This document shows positions 21,176-33,116 of a stretch of DNA of 64,000 nt, piece after piece. Under the pieces are notes generated by a model, which saw only the letters and a program-made list of their open reading frames with translations, searched no databases and was not told where the DNA came from. A program made the position numbers and the translations under genes. Position 1 is the first letter of the stretch; each line of letters opens with the position of its first letter. The DNA is from Paralichthys olivaceus. Lineage: Eukaryota > Chordata > Actinopteri > Pleuronectiformes > Paralichthyidae. The stretch spans positions 16,463,001-16,527,000 of the forward strand of contig NC_091094.1 of the NCBI RefSeq assembly GCF_024713975.1. Reading direction: 5' to 3'.

Positions 21176-23464
21176 TCATTCTGTTTTTTCACTGGCTGCC
21201 TCTCCACACTGAAATCGGACGAAGTCCAACACTTGAGCCTGTTTCCCCCTGAGGAACTGTGCTACTGTCCTGCTGGGGTCTATCAGGAAGGTCTGAGGCA
21301 GCAGACGTGTCTCACTTTCCCCGCAGGGCAGGTCATCCATGTTGCCCAGCGACACGGGGGCCTCTCCCACTATGTGCTGTCCCAGCTTCCGACCTAAAGT
21401 TTCCTGCTCTGCCTCATTTCCACCCTGGAATATGATCAGGGCACCGTACTTCCCCATGGCCACCTCAGTCTGGCTGCTCACACCCCCGTGCACATACGAT
21501 CCGATGTGCCACTCAGCTGGGACACCAACCGTCACCGCCCGTTTCACTGACATGTTCTCACCGAGGCGACCTGAGACGGAAGGAGGGAACATGTGTTTTA
21601 ACCATTGATGTCACAATAACATAACATGGAAAGCATTTTTATTAATATCCAAGTTGGCTGCCACTGATGTGGAGAGGTCTGTTGGTGGAGAAACAAAATG
21701 GATTTTATATTTTCTCTAAAAGAAGAACAAACAACTGTTGTGTGCTGTTATCTGTTTACATCCCTCTGTCACTCAGTGATATGTGACGTTTCATTGCTCT
21801 GACTGGTTATACATCTGTTCTGATAATTACCCTTGAGAATCGAAAGTGAAATGCTGCAGTTACATCATTAGTGTTGAAAACCCAGTTGAGAAAAAGGAAT
21901 CAAATGGAGCATGAGGGATTCAGGTTTAAAAACAAAGTCAAGTTTTAGAGTGAAACTGAGAAGCTTCACTTTACTGACCTATGGTAAGAGCCACCTGGTC
22001 TGCAAGAGAAGCTCCTCCATTCACAGTGAGTTTACTCAACTCTTCTCCTGCCAGGGCACTCTGAAAACAGATGCAATACGTTAACATCCACAGAAGTTCC
22101 TGTGGAAAACTGTTTTGGATATCGAACTGATATCTGCACATCACACACTGTGAGCTGTGATCAGCTCTACTTTTAAATATCTAGGAAACGTCAGTATTGA
22201 CATGAACATTCAGACACTTTGCTTCGATACTTTGAAACAAATGCCTGCATTGAAGCTTTCTTAGAGCCACAGTGGCCACTGTAATTCATTAAATGAAGAA
22301 GTGAAATTGTGGACTAATTTGAAGGTAAGGTTGTGTAGCTGTATTGAGCTGCAGGTACTAAATTAGTAATCTGAACAATCCCAATCCACTAAAGCCTGCC
22401 ACTTTATGTATGATAAAAATTTAGAAAAAAGGGTTTAAGTATATTAAATCAAACTGAGTTAAAGAACTTTGCGTGACCGTACCTTGATATATCCAGTCTG
22501 GCTTTGGGTTTTATTCTGGTGGTGAGCCAAGGTGGCAAATGCCACATCTTTAACCAGCTGCTGGAACTTCTCATTGCGAGCAACAAAGTCTGTCTCACAG
22601 TTCACCTGCGTCAGAAACACAAGTAGGAAAACAAGAGAAATCACAGTCTACCAAAGTAAACACTGATCAGCTGAAACGACGATGTCAGTCCCAGCTCCCA
22701 CCATCCTTACCTCCACCATAACTGCAGCTTTATCTCCTATAAACAGACCAATCAGACCCTCTTTGGCTTTGCGGCCCTCCAGTTTGTTCGCTTTGCTCCA
22801 GCCCTCCTTCTGAGCCTGCTCGTGAAGCCAGCTCTCTGCCTGAAAGTCAGAAAAATGTATCGCACACTGAAGAAAGCTGGTTGTTTCCACCTCTCCAGCC
22901 ACAGGTATACTGTTTTATTGTGGGACACCTGCATTGTGAGAGCAGAGTGGTTAGGAGAAGAGAGGCTTTACCTGTGTTAGGTCATTCTCAAACTTCTCCA
23001 GCGCTTTCTTGCAGTTAATGAAGGTGTAGCCGGTGTTTTTCCTCAGCTTCATCAGGAGGGCTTTGTCTGCAGCCAGGAGCTGACACCCGCTGTGTAACGA
23101 CTGGACATGCTGGCAGAGGCTGACCTGAGGAAAACCCAGAGTAACAAGCCCAGTGACAGAGGTTAACTGTCTCTAGAAGACTGTGAGATCAACCAAACCT
23201 CTTGCACAACCAGTAACACTTGAAGACAAATATCGCAGAGATATCCAGACACAATAACATCTGATAAAATGAATGGATTAGCAGGACACCTCATTCAAAG
23301 TGTCCCTGTAACGTTGACTGGCACATCCTGAAGTCACACAGCTAACCTGCAGAGCAGCTACTGACAGATCGAACTGTAGAGACAACACACACAGGATGGA
23401 ACACTCTGCTCACCTTTGAAGCATCTCTAGCTACTGTTCTGAATAAAAAGGTTAACGACATCAT
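21176..23464 (-). CDS. tsfm: TSFM, mitochondrial elongation factor Ts, 6 exons
   Basis: This is the guanine-nucleotide exchange factor for mitochondrial EF-Tu in the matrix. Exons in gene order (minus strand): 23414-23464, 22972-23124, 22711-22839, 22483-22605, 21979-22060, 21176-21570. They sum to 933 nt, 310 residues (human 325). Exon 1 starts [17 protein letters not shown], a basic, Ser/Thr-rich leader suited to mitochondrial import; the second Met (23461) is an alternative start. Residues 38-78 form the N-terminal UBA-like module ([20 protein letters not shown]). [11 protein letters not shown] at 112-122 carries the conserved TDFV motif that contacts EF-Tu. The dimerisation-domain region contains YVHGG and GKYGALI and ends VDFVRF-like ([11 protein letters not shown]). 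Reading frame and junctions are intact. Its 5' end faces endou, about 1.1 kb away. Confidence 0.95.
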
Positions 23465-24550
23465 CACACCCTGTGGAAGTGGACGGGCTCATGTAAGATC
23501 AGTGTCATTGAAATCCACGCTGGGTCAGGAAGCCGTGAAGGGACAAACAAGACGACGTCCACTGCGCAGCGCCCCCTACAGCACCGGAGGGAGTGCGACT
23601 ATCAGTTACTGAATTGTCCGAAACAATTAAATATGAATATGAATAAAAATGACAAGTAAATGGTGAATATTATGTTATAATATTGTTAGAGGACTTCTCC
23701 TCACTTAAGTTCTTCAATAAAAATATTCACATCAATTAAGTGTTACAAGTCAGTGAAATGATTGTGAACAACAATTCTATTAGAACAACTTTATATTCTT
23801 GCATTTGTTAATATTGCTTAAATTATCCTTAACTATATCTTTTATAGGTGACACAGTGGTTTAACCTGAAATGATCCATATGACCAGTCATATGACCAGT
23901 CAGAAGTAATATATTTTGCCTTTGATGTTGATTCATCTTGCTACTTGGTATTTGTCGTTCTACGAGGAAAATGTGATCTCAACGTGCTGGGACATTGAGA
24001 CAGGTGATAGGTGCTATTCTGGGTTATCTGACCTATCTTGCACAAACCCTGTGAAATACAACATCTGTTCAAGGGGTGCAGACAGACATTATCATTTTAC
24101 TTTAAACAAATATTCTATATTGGATGTCATTGCTTTACAGAGAATACAAAGCATATTTTACTTAGATTTTAATGGATATATATTTATTTATGAACATAAA
24201 TCTATTTAAAAAAAATTAAATGTCTGAAAATGCAGTTGTAATCACAGCTGACACGTTGTGTTTATTGTTTTATTGATATATTGAAGCACCATCTGTTTGC
24301 AGAGCAGCTGTACAGTTTTACAGAGAAGACACATTTTTTATTTGAACTATTTATTATTTATTATATTATTTGTTTCCACTTTGTTTGGGTTTTGATTGTA
24401 GATCCAAATAAATCAACAGTTGATGATTAAGATTTATGTTTCACCTTGTAGAGTATTTTTAGTATTTTTAAGATAGGTAATCAATCTGAAGTTACTCTGA
24501 CCTGTGGGCTGGGCTCATGAGTGTATTGTGTTTGGATTGGTCAGGAGAAA
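23465..24550. other. Head-to-head tsfm-endou spacer
   Basis: The GC-richer 23480-23600 segment is presumably the TATA-less tsfm promoter. The rest to the endou TATA box is AT-rich, with a short direct repeat (catatgaccagt twice, about 23877-23900). The reading frame at 23916 has no recognisable product. Confidence 0.5.
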
Positions 24551-24555
24551 GTTGC

Positions 24556-24563
24556 TATAAAAG
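24556..24563 (+). promoter_or_regulatory. endou: TATA box of endou
   Basis: TATAAAAG lies 56 bp before the start codon, placing transcription start near 24587 and leaving a very short 5'UTR. A focused TATA promoter fits a tissue-restricted secreted enzyme. Confidence 0.75.
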
Positions 24564-24611
24564 GGAGACCATGACAACCGTCAGTCTGTTTTCAGGAGCT
24601 GCTGATCCAGG

Positions 24612-27600
24612 ATGAAGGTTATTGCTCTCCTCACACTTTGTGTGACCCTGTTCTGTCAGGGTTATAGCAGTAAGAGATTTATTCTGTTCTATTATCACCA
24701 TAACTCATATTACAGGTTCATCAATATCTATTTAACATGTGTAGGAAATCACTGTATTGCTGAGGTATTCAAATCTGCCCTCACTGTTACCAGACTCCCT
24801 GGACTCGTGTCAGGGTCGGTGTGGTTATGGAACAGACAATAATTTCTCCTGTCAGTGTAACACATCCTGTGAGCGCTTCAAAGATTGTTGTTCAGACTAC
24901 GCAGAACAATGTAAAGGTAAGAGCCATGAGCTGATTGTTGCTTTGTAACCATTAACATATTTTACAGCTCTGTAGAAAACATTTAATTTAACATTGTGCA
25001 TTTTGCCTGTCATCACGTCTGTTTCTCTTCTTTCCAGCTGGAGCCACATCTTGTAAAGGCAGATGTGACGAGAAATACAACTCTCAGAACAAGTGCCACT
25101 GCAACTCCAAGTGCAGCCGGTACAACAACTGCTGCAGCGACTACACAGACATCTGTGACAGTAAGACCGACCACGTTTCACCTGTCACCCATCCTATCTC
25201 ACTCCTACCACTGTTAGTCACCTGGCCTCCTGACAGATATGACACCTGGTAACTTTCACATGGTGGAAATCTGAGCAGTCAGCACTAACATGAGACCAGT
25301 GTCTGTCGTTTGTGAAAACAACTTCAATCTTTAGTTTTTTTTCGTTCATTCAGTTTAACTGAAGATGTCAGTCTAATTAATGGCTTTATATACACATTGT
25401 CTTGGTTTGCAGTGGTGGAAAATACATTTATAAATATACATGAAAAGTATGCAATTTTGGTATTTTCCTTGAATATTACTATTTCTTGCTATATAGTTGT
25501 ACACAATTGATTCCAGAGTAAATATATGTAGTTCACCACTAGATATATTTATCATTTGTAGTTAATTTTTTTAAGATATTTTTAAATAAGAGACATGAAA
25601 TACATTTCTAAAATGTCCAATATTAAGGATTAAACCAGTGGTTGTTCTGTGAAACCTCCTGGTTGAAAACCACAAAACTAAACTACCAGGTTCTATTTGA
25701 AGTAGTTAAAATTAGCTTTAGTTCCACTGGATTCTTTTTTCTGCAAATACAGTACATTTCCCATTGATACTTGATTCTATACTGCTGGCGAAACCTTTTT
25801 ACTTTTACTGAATTAGAATTCACAGGACTCTTTACTTAAAGTGGGCTTTTTTCTATTGTGGCATTGGAAAATGTTATTCATTCAAGGATCCCACTATACC
25901 TCCTCCACCACTGGTGACTATCAACCAGCCTCTTTTGGTCAACATTTTATTGACTATATGACCAGCAGGTGCCACTGTTGTGTTATATAACATGTTGAAC
26001 ATATTTCTTGTTCCTCATTTTCACCTGCTCCCTCTGTATTTAATAGTTGTGGTAGAAGCAATCAGATGCTGTACTAGAGTACATAACATGTTAATACTGC
26101 ATAGAAGACAAGCTGGAGTATTAGATACTAAACCAACTTAATGTAAAACTGAAAAGCACAAGTACTCAATATAGAGAATGGCCCCTTTTAGTGTGTATTA
26201 TAACTACAATATTACTATTTTAATGTTACTTTCCACCACTTTGGGCACAGAAAAGCATAAATCACCGTGGTATTTAACCATTTTTTTGATTTTCCACAGG
26301 TGATGCGGGAGGTGGCGGTAGTGTGATCACTGACGCTGATATCAAAGCCGTCTCTGAGGTGCTTTATGCTCTGGACTCGAACAAGGCCACAGCCTCAGAG
26401 CTGATCATTGACCCTCAGGCTTTGGTGCACGACTCTCAGACAAGCTCGCAGAGAGATCTCTCCTCTCGGCCGTGAGCAGACAATCTTATTAGCGCAGCAT
26501 TCTCTCATTGGTCCTCTTCTTCTTGATCTTGATGTATTTAGCTCCTTTTCTGTGTCATCTGGGGTTTGTGCTTGTACTTCCAGCTTGTTCCGCTACGTGG
26601 ACGGGACACTCCTCTCCAGACCCACATATGCTGCTTTCCTGGCTGTGTTGGACAACTACCACAGGATGACGGGACAGGTCGAGGACTTCAGCCCGCAGCA
26701 GCTCTCTGAGCAGGAGACTTTCATTAAGGAGGCCATGTCTAACACTGAGCTGGGCAGGGAGCTGTTTGCCTTCCTTTACACAAAGGGTAATAGGTCCATG
26801 TATAATGCTGATTCAGCACTGCTCCTATGGTGCAGGGTGATGCTATTGCTAGAGTATTGTGAAGTCCAACAGTCTGCCCCCTCTGGCCCATTAGCCCCCT
26901 TCAATTCGATGAAGCTGCACCCCAATTTAATCAAGATCCATGAAATATTATCTGGGAAATGAATGAAAACATTAAAAAAAACGTCCTATCTCCCAATCTG
27001 AAAAAAAGGTAAATTAAATTCCTGGATCCTTTCACATTGCATCCTTCCACCAAGTTTCATGGAAATCCTGTCAGTAATGCCGGCAACTAACACAAACAAA
27101 TGAACACAGATGAAAACACAACTTCCTCAGCTGAGGTTAAATCACCAATAGTGCAAGAAGTTTTCAGTTTTGTCAGACCTGTTATTATCCTTTATCTAAA
27201 TCCTACTTGAGGGATGTGAGTCAGTGAGTTAACTAAGTACTAAAACATAATCTGTGCGTCTTTATCCTTTATTTGTTCACAATTTGACACATTGATGCCT
27301 TTAAGAAAATGCTGGTCCCTTTTTGTAACGAACCCATGGATGAAGGTGACAAATCTAAAGTTATGAGTGTGTTTTTTGTATTACTGAGCTTAATTTATCC
27401 ACAGTCTGGTGTAGTGCTCGAGAATAATATCCTGCATTTTCAGGTGTCTATGCTTCAGAGAATGAGTTTCTCCATGATCTGAAGATGATGTGGTTCGGTC
27501 TGTACTCCCGCTACAACAACAAGATGGACTCCAGTGGCTTTGAACACATCTTTGCAGGTCTGTCTTGGAAACACCATAGATTTCTTGAAAATAAGTTTTT

Positions 27601-28169
27601 TTCTTGTGTGTATTGAGAAATACATTCTGCGTGGCAGGAGAGATCAAGGGAGGAAAAGTGTCTGGTTTCCACAACTGGATCCAGTTTTATCGTCTTGAAA
27701 AAAGGGGACAGCTGAACTACTACAGCCACAGCTTCAATGGGCCTGTAAGCATCCACAATAAATACCAGAATACGGTGTTTATCTTGTGATATGTAAAGCA
27801 TCCCCTTCACTTTCTTTACTTCTGCTCTCAGTGGACGACATTCCCTGATGTCATGGGGATGCAGTTTAAGTGGGATGGCTACTTCAAGCAGGTCGGATCT
27901 GCAGTCATTGGCTGCAGCCCTGAATTTGACTTTGCCCTTTACAGCCTCTGCTACATCACTCGCCCTGGAAAGCAGTGAGTAAAAGCTACGTTACCTCTGA
28001 CATCCTCCAGCTCCTGAATAGTTTCTGATTTTTATCATTGTCCGTCATCCTCAGGTGTCGTCTGAGCCTGGGAGGAAAGGAACTTATCATCCAAACCTAC
28101 ACCTGGGACAAAACTACCTATGGGAATGGGAAGAAGTTCATCGCCTCTGCCTTTCCTTCAACACCCTGA
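24612..28169 (+). CDS. endou: ENDOU, poly(U)-specific endoribonuclease, 9 exons
   Basis: This is a secreted uridylate-specific endoribonuclease of the EndoU/XendoU family. Exons: 24612-24669, 24794-24916, 25038-25160, 26300-26471, 26584-26786, 27444-27557, 27638-27744, 27832-27974, 28055-28169. They sum to 1,158 nt, 385 residues. Residues 1-20 are a signal peptide ([20 protein letters not shown]). Two somatomedin-B domains, each one exon, follow at about 23-60 (SCQGRCGYG...DCCSDY) and 65-101 (SCKGRCDEK...NCCSDY). The EndoU domain runs from about 110 to 385. The catalytic triad is intact: H261 (GFEHIF), H276 (GFHNW) and K319 (GYFKQVG). Each is offset by exactly 24 from the human H285/H300/K343 positions I recall. 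[13 protein letters not shown] near the end is the usual C-terminal motif. Teleosts carry more than one endou gene, so the paralogue number is left open. Confidence 0.94.
25405..26245. repeat. Repeat fragments in endou intron 3
   Basis: The part at 26045-26243 (agtacataacatgttaat, gaaaagcacaagtactca, ending actttccaccact) matches the 'aagtaaaagtac' percomorph repeat, here forward. The 5' part (25405-25800) contains related words in the other order (tggtggaaaatac, agtagttaaaattagcttta), suggesting a second, rearranged copy. Confidence 0.5.
26905..27145 (-). repeat. Interspersed repeat, 'CCGCCAAGG' family
   Basis: It contains tccatgaaatattatctggg, ccttccaccaagtttcatgg, aaatcctgtcagtaatgcc and gatgaaaacacaacttcctc in the order of the reverse-oriented family consensus as I remember it. 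It lies in endou intron 5 and creates a false extension of the exon 5 reading frame. Confidence 0.65.
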
Positions 28170-28365
28170 AGCTGCCACCTGATGAACAATGAGCCTTTCT
28201 ATCGATCATTAGACGTGAAAGCATACTAGACTCGAAATAATATTTCCAACAGAAGCACTTATCTCAATGAGGTAAAAGTATGAAACTAGTTTAATTTTAA
28301 AAGTCCAGAACTATGGGGTGATATGAATATATCACACAAGCTCATATTCATTCCCAAAAAGCTGT

Positions 28366-28371
28366 AATAAA
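28366..28371 (+). terminator. endou: Poly(A) signal of endou
   Basis: AATAAA about 200 bp after the stop codon, followed by T/TG-rich sequence (cgttggtctgtctgcatgtg). Confidence 0.65.
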
Positions 28372-28399
28372 GCAATTTACCTAATAATTCAACGAACGT

Positions 28400-31300
28400 T
28401 GGTCTGTCTGCATGTGCAACACATATCTCTCAAACCATTAAACTTATTTGCTTCACGCTTAGCATATGTGTTTTTTGTGGTCGAGATGGATGCACAGTTT
28501 TTGATCAATATCGATAACAATTAATTATAATCATATCTTCATTGCCGATAAACCAGGTAGATTGAACACAAATTTGTCTAACTTCACTCTGCACCATAGA
28601 CTGTTTATAAAAAGCCCTGTGCACAACGTCCTGCACACAAACAATAAAGAAGTGACAGATTATTGCAAACAAAGCCTCACTAATTACAAGGAATAATTCT
28701 GAAGTAGCTACAGAGGACAACACAGGACAAGAGAACAGAACATTCCAAACAAAGACGTTTAGAACAGATTTTTCACTGGTAGAAAATAATCTGCAATTTC
28801 TATATATCTTCACATATTCTTTTGACACCTGCCTCCTATTGCATAAATAAAACAGTTAACCAGACATTTCTGAGCAGTCTTACAGAGCATGAGAATGCGG
28901 TGCTCTCCCAGGGGCACGATCGAACGGTGCCTAATGGGGCAAAAAATGGGCGTTTACACGCTCTGAGCAGGCACAATACTGACACCAACCCTTCAGTAGT
29001 AAGAGCATGTGTGCATTTGACACAATCGCTTATTGTCTTACTTAACAGCAAAACAAAACAAAACAAAAAATCTGTCGTATGCGGTATGAACCATAGAAAC
29101 AAAAAGACATTAACAGATCCTGTTCTGCTTGACCTGCTCTGAACAGTAGCCACCAGCTAAACCTGCTCTTATCAGCTGTCCATAAAGCCGTGTGTCTAAC
29201 TCGCCAGTGTGTGTGTGTGTGTGTGTGTCCAGCTGGGATGGGGGTTGATTTTACTCTTTCATTCATCTGGGGTGACTAACAGGATAAATTCTGGTCTGCC
29301 GACAGAACAGGGGGACACACTCGCAGCCCTGTTTAAAGAAAGTATTACAGGAGATGGATCTGCCACTGATCCCATTGTCCACCGGTCTGTGCTCATTCAT
29401 GCAAAATAAGAGCACAAGACCAGTCAGTTTGAAGGAAAACTCCAGCGCCTTCAGTAATTCATCTGAATCTGGCCTCACATGCAGCCTCGAGTGTTACGGC
29501 AACATGACAATAAAGTTAGCCCAGGGAGGAATTTCTCTTGCTGTTTTTGTTTAACAGGAGTAAATTTTCTGAGCTGGTGACTCCAGAAATTAGAAGAGTA
29601 AATCTTCTCTCTTTTCACTCTGCCCTCGTTTTTAAAGCCCCAATGGAATCAAATTAAATCACAGTGGAGCAAATAAAAGAAAAAAAGATCCAATTGTTTC
29701 TTTTGTCACTCACACAACTTCATAATTGAATTATAGCTGGCCACCCGCCAGCATGTCCTCGCATCTCCCCCAAATGGGCTTCTCCCGGCAGATCTCGTGA
29801 GCCACCTGACTTTTGTTTTGTAATTATATTATCCCGCTCTCCCTTTGGCATGTTGCGGCTAATGGCTGCGCGGGCTAGCCCAGCTGCACATGCAGAAACA
29901 AAGCTGCTTATGGGGCCAGACAATGGACCCGTGGAAAAGGGACGCCTGAAGGCGGTCAGCCAATGAGCACGCACAACAGGGGGCCAACAGAGGGTTTAGG
30001 GTAGGGTTAAGGGGGTTTAGGGGTTCAGGCAGAGTGGGGGGTATCTATTTTACCCACTACTGAGGTCCATCAATGAGATGGTTAGTAGGAGGACACATGG
30101 TCAACATCACCCCTGTCTTCCCAGGGTCGATGCTGGGCTGGAGGGAGGTTCAAGTTTGGCTTATAGGTGCTGGCTATTTGTAAAGTTGATGGGGGACCAT
30201 GAAACACAGAGCAACGTTCATTCTCTGGAGGTTTTTGTTTGCTTTCCAAACAATCTGATGACGGCTTTGTCACTGGTGTTACAATAGAATAAAGTTTGAA
30301 GTGGATCCAGACATGTGCAGATGTGGTCTGTTGAAGCGACCTTGTTAGACTATTGCTGCACTCAAAGTATAAGCAAGGCTCCTGATATTGGAGGAAGTAA
30401 ATGTTATCTATCCTCAACCGCACACGTGAACACACACAAATACACTGACACACATGCCCCTCATGCCCCAATGTTGGCATCTCTCTGAGGACTTCCAGTA
30501 TGACAGATGGACAAAACCATCTTTTCCCCACTACCACACACAGAAACACTGGGGATTCAGAGGAAGGTCATGTTTGTGTGTGAACTGGAGTGAAGTTTTA
30601 TCTGTCCTTTTTTTTTCTTCTATAAACTACATCCGCACCTCCCAAACCTACCGGGGTGAGGGAGGGACTCTTGCTCCTCTGAGCAACGTGAACATGCTGA
30701 GTGAGCCGAGCAGCCAGTGGAGAATAGATGAGCATCTGAGCCTCGGACAGTTAAAATAGGAGATGTGTTAAAAAGAAGACCATCTGTAGGACGGACTCAT
30801 CATGTGTGGCCTTCACTGAGGGACCTAGGGACATTATGACATACGTACACCTATGCTCTCCAGCACCACTTGTAGAAAATGAAGAATGGACGGCTTGGAG
30901 TAAGTGGGTCAAACTGAAAGTAAGAACCATGAAGAGGCAAAAAGGAACAATTTTAGTCAAGACAGGCTTGTTATTTTTCCAATTCAGATCCAAATCTAAC
31001 ATCCAAAACTGTATAAAGAGCACATTATATTGTATTCAAGTATCATAAACATTGTTGTGTGTGTGTACATATGCAATGGGGACGCAAGGCCTCAGCTATT
31101 GTATTCCCCTGCTAGATCCACTCTGGGGATGGAAGAGGCCAGGCTCTGTATTCCCATTTCAGGCTGCAGGTGTGGAATAGGAAAGGCAGGGACCCAAGGG
31201 GGAGGGGGGGGATGCAGTGGGGAAGGTGGTCGGCCTGGGAATGAACTGGGAATGAGAGACACATACTTTGGGAGTACATGCAGATAAAGTACCTCAGGCC

Positions 31301-32500
31301 TCTCTGACGGAGTTCAAATGTAAATACTTATTCATTCAATTCAATTATTTTTAACATTATCATGAACAAACTAATCTCTCATGGTGACCTTATTTAAAAC
31401 TCATTTGCTATGTGACAAAGTTTGACTGACACAGTACACAGCTGAGACTTTACAGTAACTACAAGCTACTACTCAGCTCATGAAATCACCTAAATTAGCC
31501 CATTAACTTTGCCACTGATTCTTGCTCCATCGTTGCTTCAGTTCGGTTACACACCTTTTAGTGCACGTTAAATATACATATATATCAAAAGAAAATATGA
31601 TTTGAATATCAGAGCATTACTTTAAGAAGACACTTAATATAATGCTGAACTTATAAGTAAATCAATAAATAAATCTATTGGTTTGAGATTCACCAGGTAA
31701 TCTAAAAGGACATTGACTGAATTTACTAAGAAAATCCTTTATGCATATAAGACATAGTGGTCTCATCATACAGCAATATTTTGCTAAAAATCTAAACAAA
31801 TCCTGACATTAAATGTTTTGAGATTTATGGAGCCACGTCTTGTGGCCTATGAGGTTATTTCTATTTCTGAGGTCCAGCAACACTTAATCTCAAGGACTCT
31901 AACAGGGCAGAAACATTCCAGTGTTGTTTTTGTGAAACTCTGAAACACTAAATCATTGACAAACAGTGAGATTTGTGTGACAACTTGGACTTTGCAGGTT
32001 AAGTACTTGTTTAAATCAAGTTATCTGAAATAAGCTATGCATTTTACAATGTTTAAAACTGAAAGATAAGTGAGCACATTAATTGTGTCTCCTTGGACAA
32101 CATTCAACAGTGTCATGAGGCTTAAAGCTTTTCATGATTGCTTTAAGCAAACTCCAGAGAGGAGGGGGGTGAAATGAGTCCCAAAGTCATATTAGCCATG
32201 TAACTGCACACCTCCTGTGACCAAACTCTAACCGTGGGGTCAGTGCTTCCTCCTGGGCGACATGAAGTTGTTCAGCAGCCTGTGTATCTCGGCAGTGCAG
32301 AGGGATGGATGGCTGGAAGAGGGGATAGAGCAAACACCTGCTCACACGCAACTTCAAGCTGTCACATACAGTTAGGCTCAGCCGACTGAGCGCGTCTCCC
32401 CTCTGCTCCATGCAAACGTTCTGCGGATTTGGCGGCCGCCGCCGCAAAGCAACAAAGACCCAGCGCGCGCACACGCTCAAACACAAGCGCGCACACACAT
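28400..32500. other. endou-neurod4 intergenic region
   Basis: I see no gene in these 4 kb. It holds a (GT)n run near 29205-29228, a short TTAGGG-like run (29992-30030) and a stretch at 29560-29970 without evident repeats that is dense in homeodomain, SOX and E-box-like words. That stretch is a candidate neurod4 enhancer (see findings). The many short reading frames have no recognisable product. Confidence 0.5.
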
Positions 32501-32501
32501 C

Positions 32502-32880
32502 AACAGACAGACAGACAGACAGACACACGCACCTTAGCCATAGTTACTACTTGCCTTAACCTTAATCTGAACCTAACTTTATCTAAACTTAACCTCGCCC
32601 TACCTTGGTCTAACCTTAACCCTAAATCTAACGTTAACAAAACCCAACTTTCAACCTTAACTTAACTCTTACATAAACCCTTATCCTTAACTTTAACCTT
32701 AAACATGCTTTCACTTTAAAATGTTTATGATTTGCATTATGTGGATTGTTTTTCCCCACAAGGAAGATTTATCCCAATTGTGTGTAAACAGATTCAGGTC
32801 CCCACAACATGAGTAATACATGGAACACACACACACACAGACACACACACAGACACACACACACACACACACACGCGACA
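32502..32880. repeat. Composite repeat: (CAGA)n, telomere-like CCTTAAC array, (CA)n
   Basis: A short (CAGA)n run (32502-32527) is followed by about 170 bp of degenerate CTTAACC/CTAACC units (32536-32705). A unique-looking segment ending caggtccccacaacatgag comes next, then an impure CA array (32825-32877). This order resembles a known teleost repeat type. It ends about 100 bp before the neurod4 core promoter. Confidence 0.7.
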
Positions 32881-32959
32881 CACATCGGAGCCTCGAGCGC
32901 CACGGGCCGGCCACGCGAGCGAGCTCAGGCGCGTCATCCCAGCGGCTGAGGGGGGAGGA

Positions 32960-33116
32960 GCTTATATGATGTGAGGTTTAAAACCTCCCGCAGAGTGACC
33001 CGCACTGACACAGTGTGCGTGACAGCAGCGAAGTGCGGCACCGCTTCATGGACACAGAGAAAACTGTGAACTGAGAGAAAAACTTCTTGAATAAGTCCTG
33101 GAACTCACCAGCTCAG
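32960..33116 (+). promoter_or_regulatory. neurod4: neurod4 core promoter and non-coding exon 1
   Basis: A TTATATGA word (32962) and a TTTAAAA word (32977-32983), the latter inside a 7-bp inverted repeat, precede a GC-rich transcribed stretch. That stretch ends at a clear donor (gctcag then gtaaag, 33116/33117). The acceptor of the coding exon is at 34546 (ttctag). NEUROD-family genes typically have a non-coding first exon and one coding exon, which this matches. The start site near 33005 is inferred. Confidence 0.6.
33048..33074 (+). CDS. Short upstream ORF in the neurod4 5'UTR
   Basis: An ATG in exon 1 opens an 8-codon frame (MDTEKTVN) that closes before the exon's donor. It would sit in the leader of the mature mRNA and could lower translation of the main frame. 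There is no evidence that the peptide itself matters. Confidence 0.35.
   Translation: MDTEKTVN

Noticed and set aside
26408-26962. 184-codon frame on +
   Set aside because: Frame shared only with endou exon 5 (26584-26786); its ends read through intron and an interspersed repeat.
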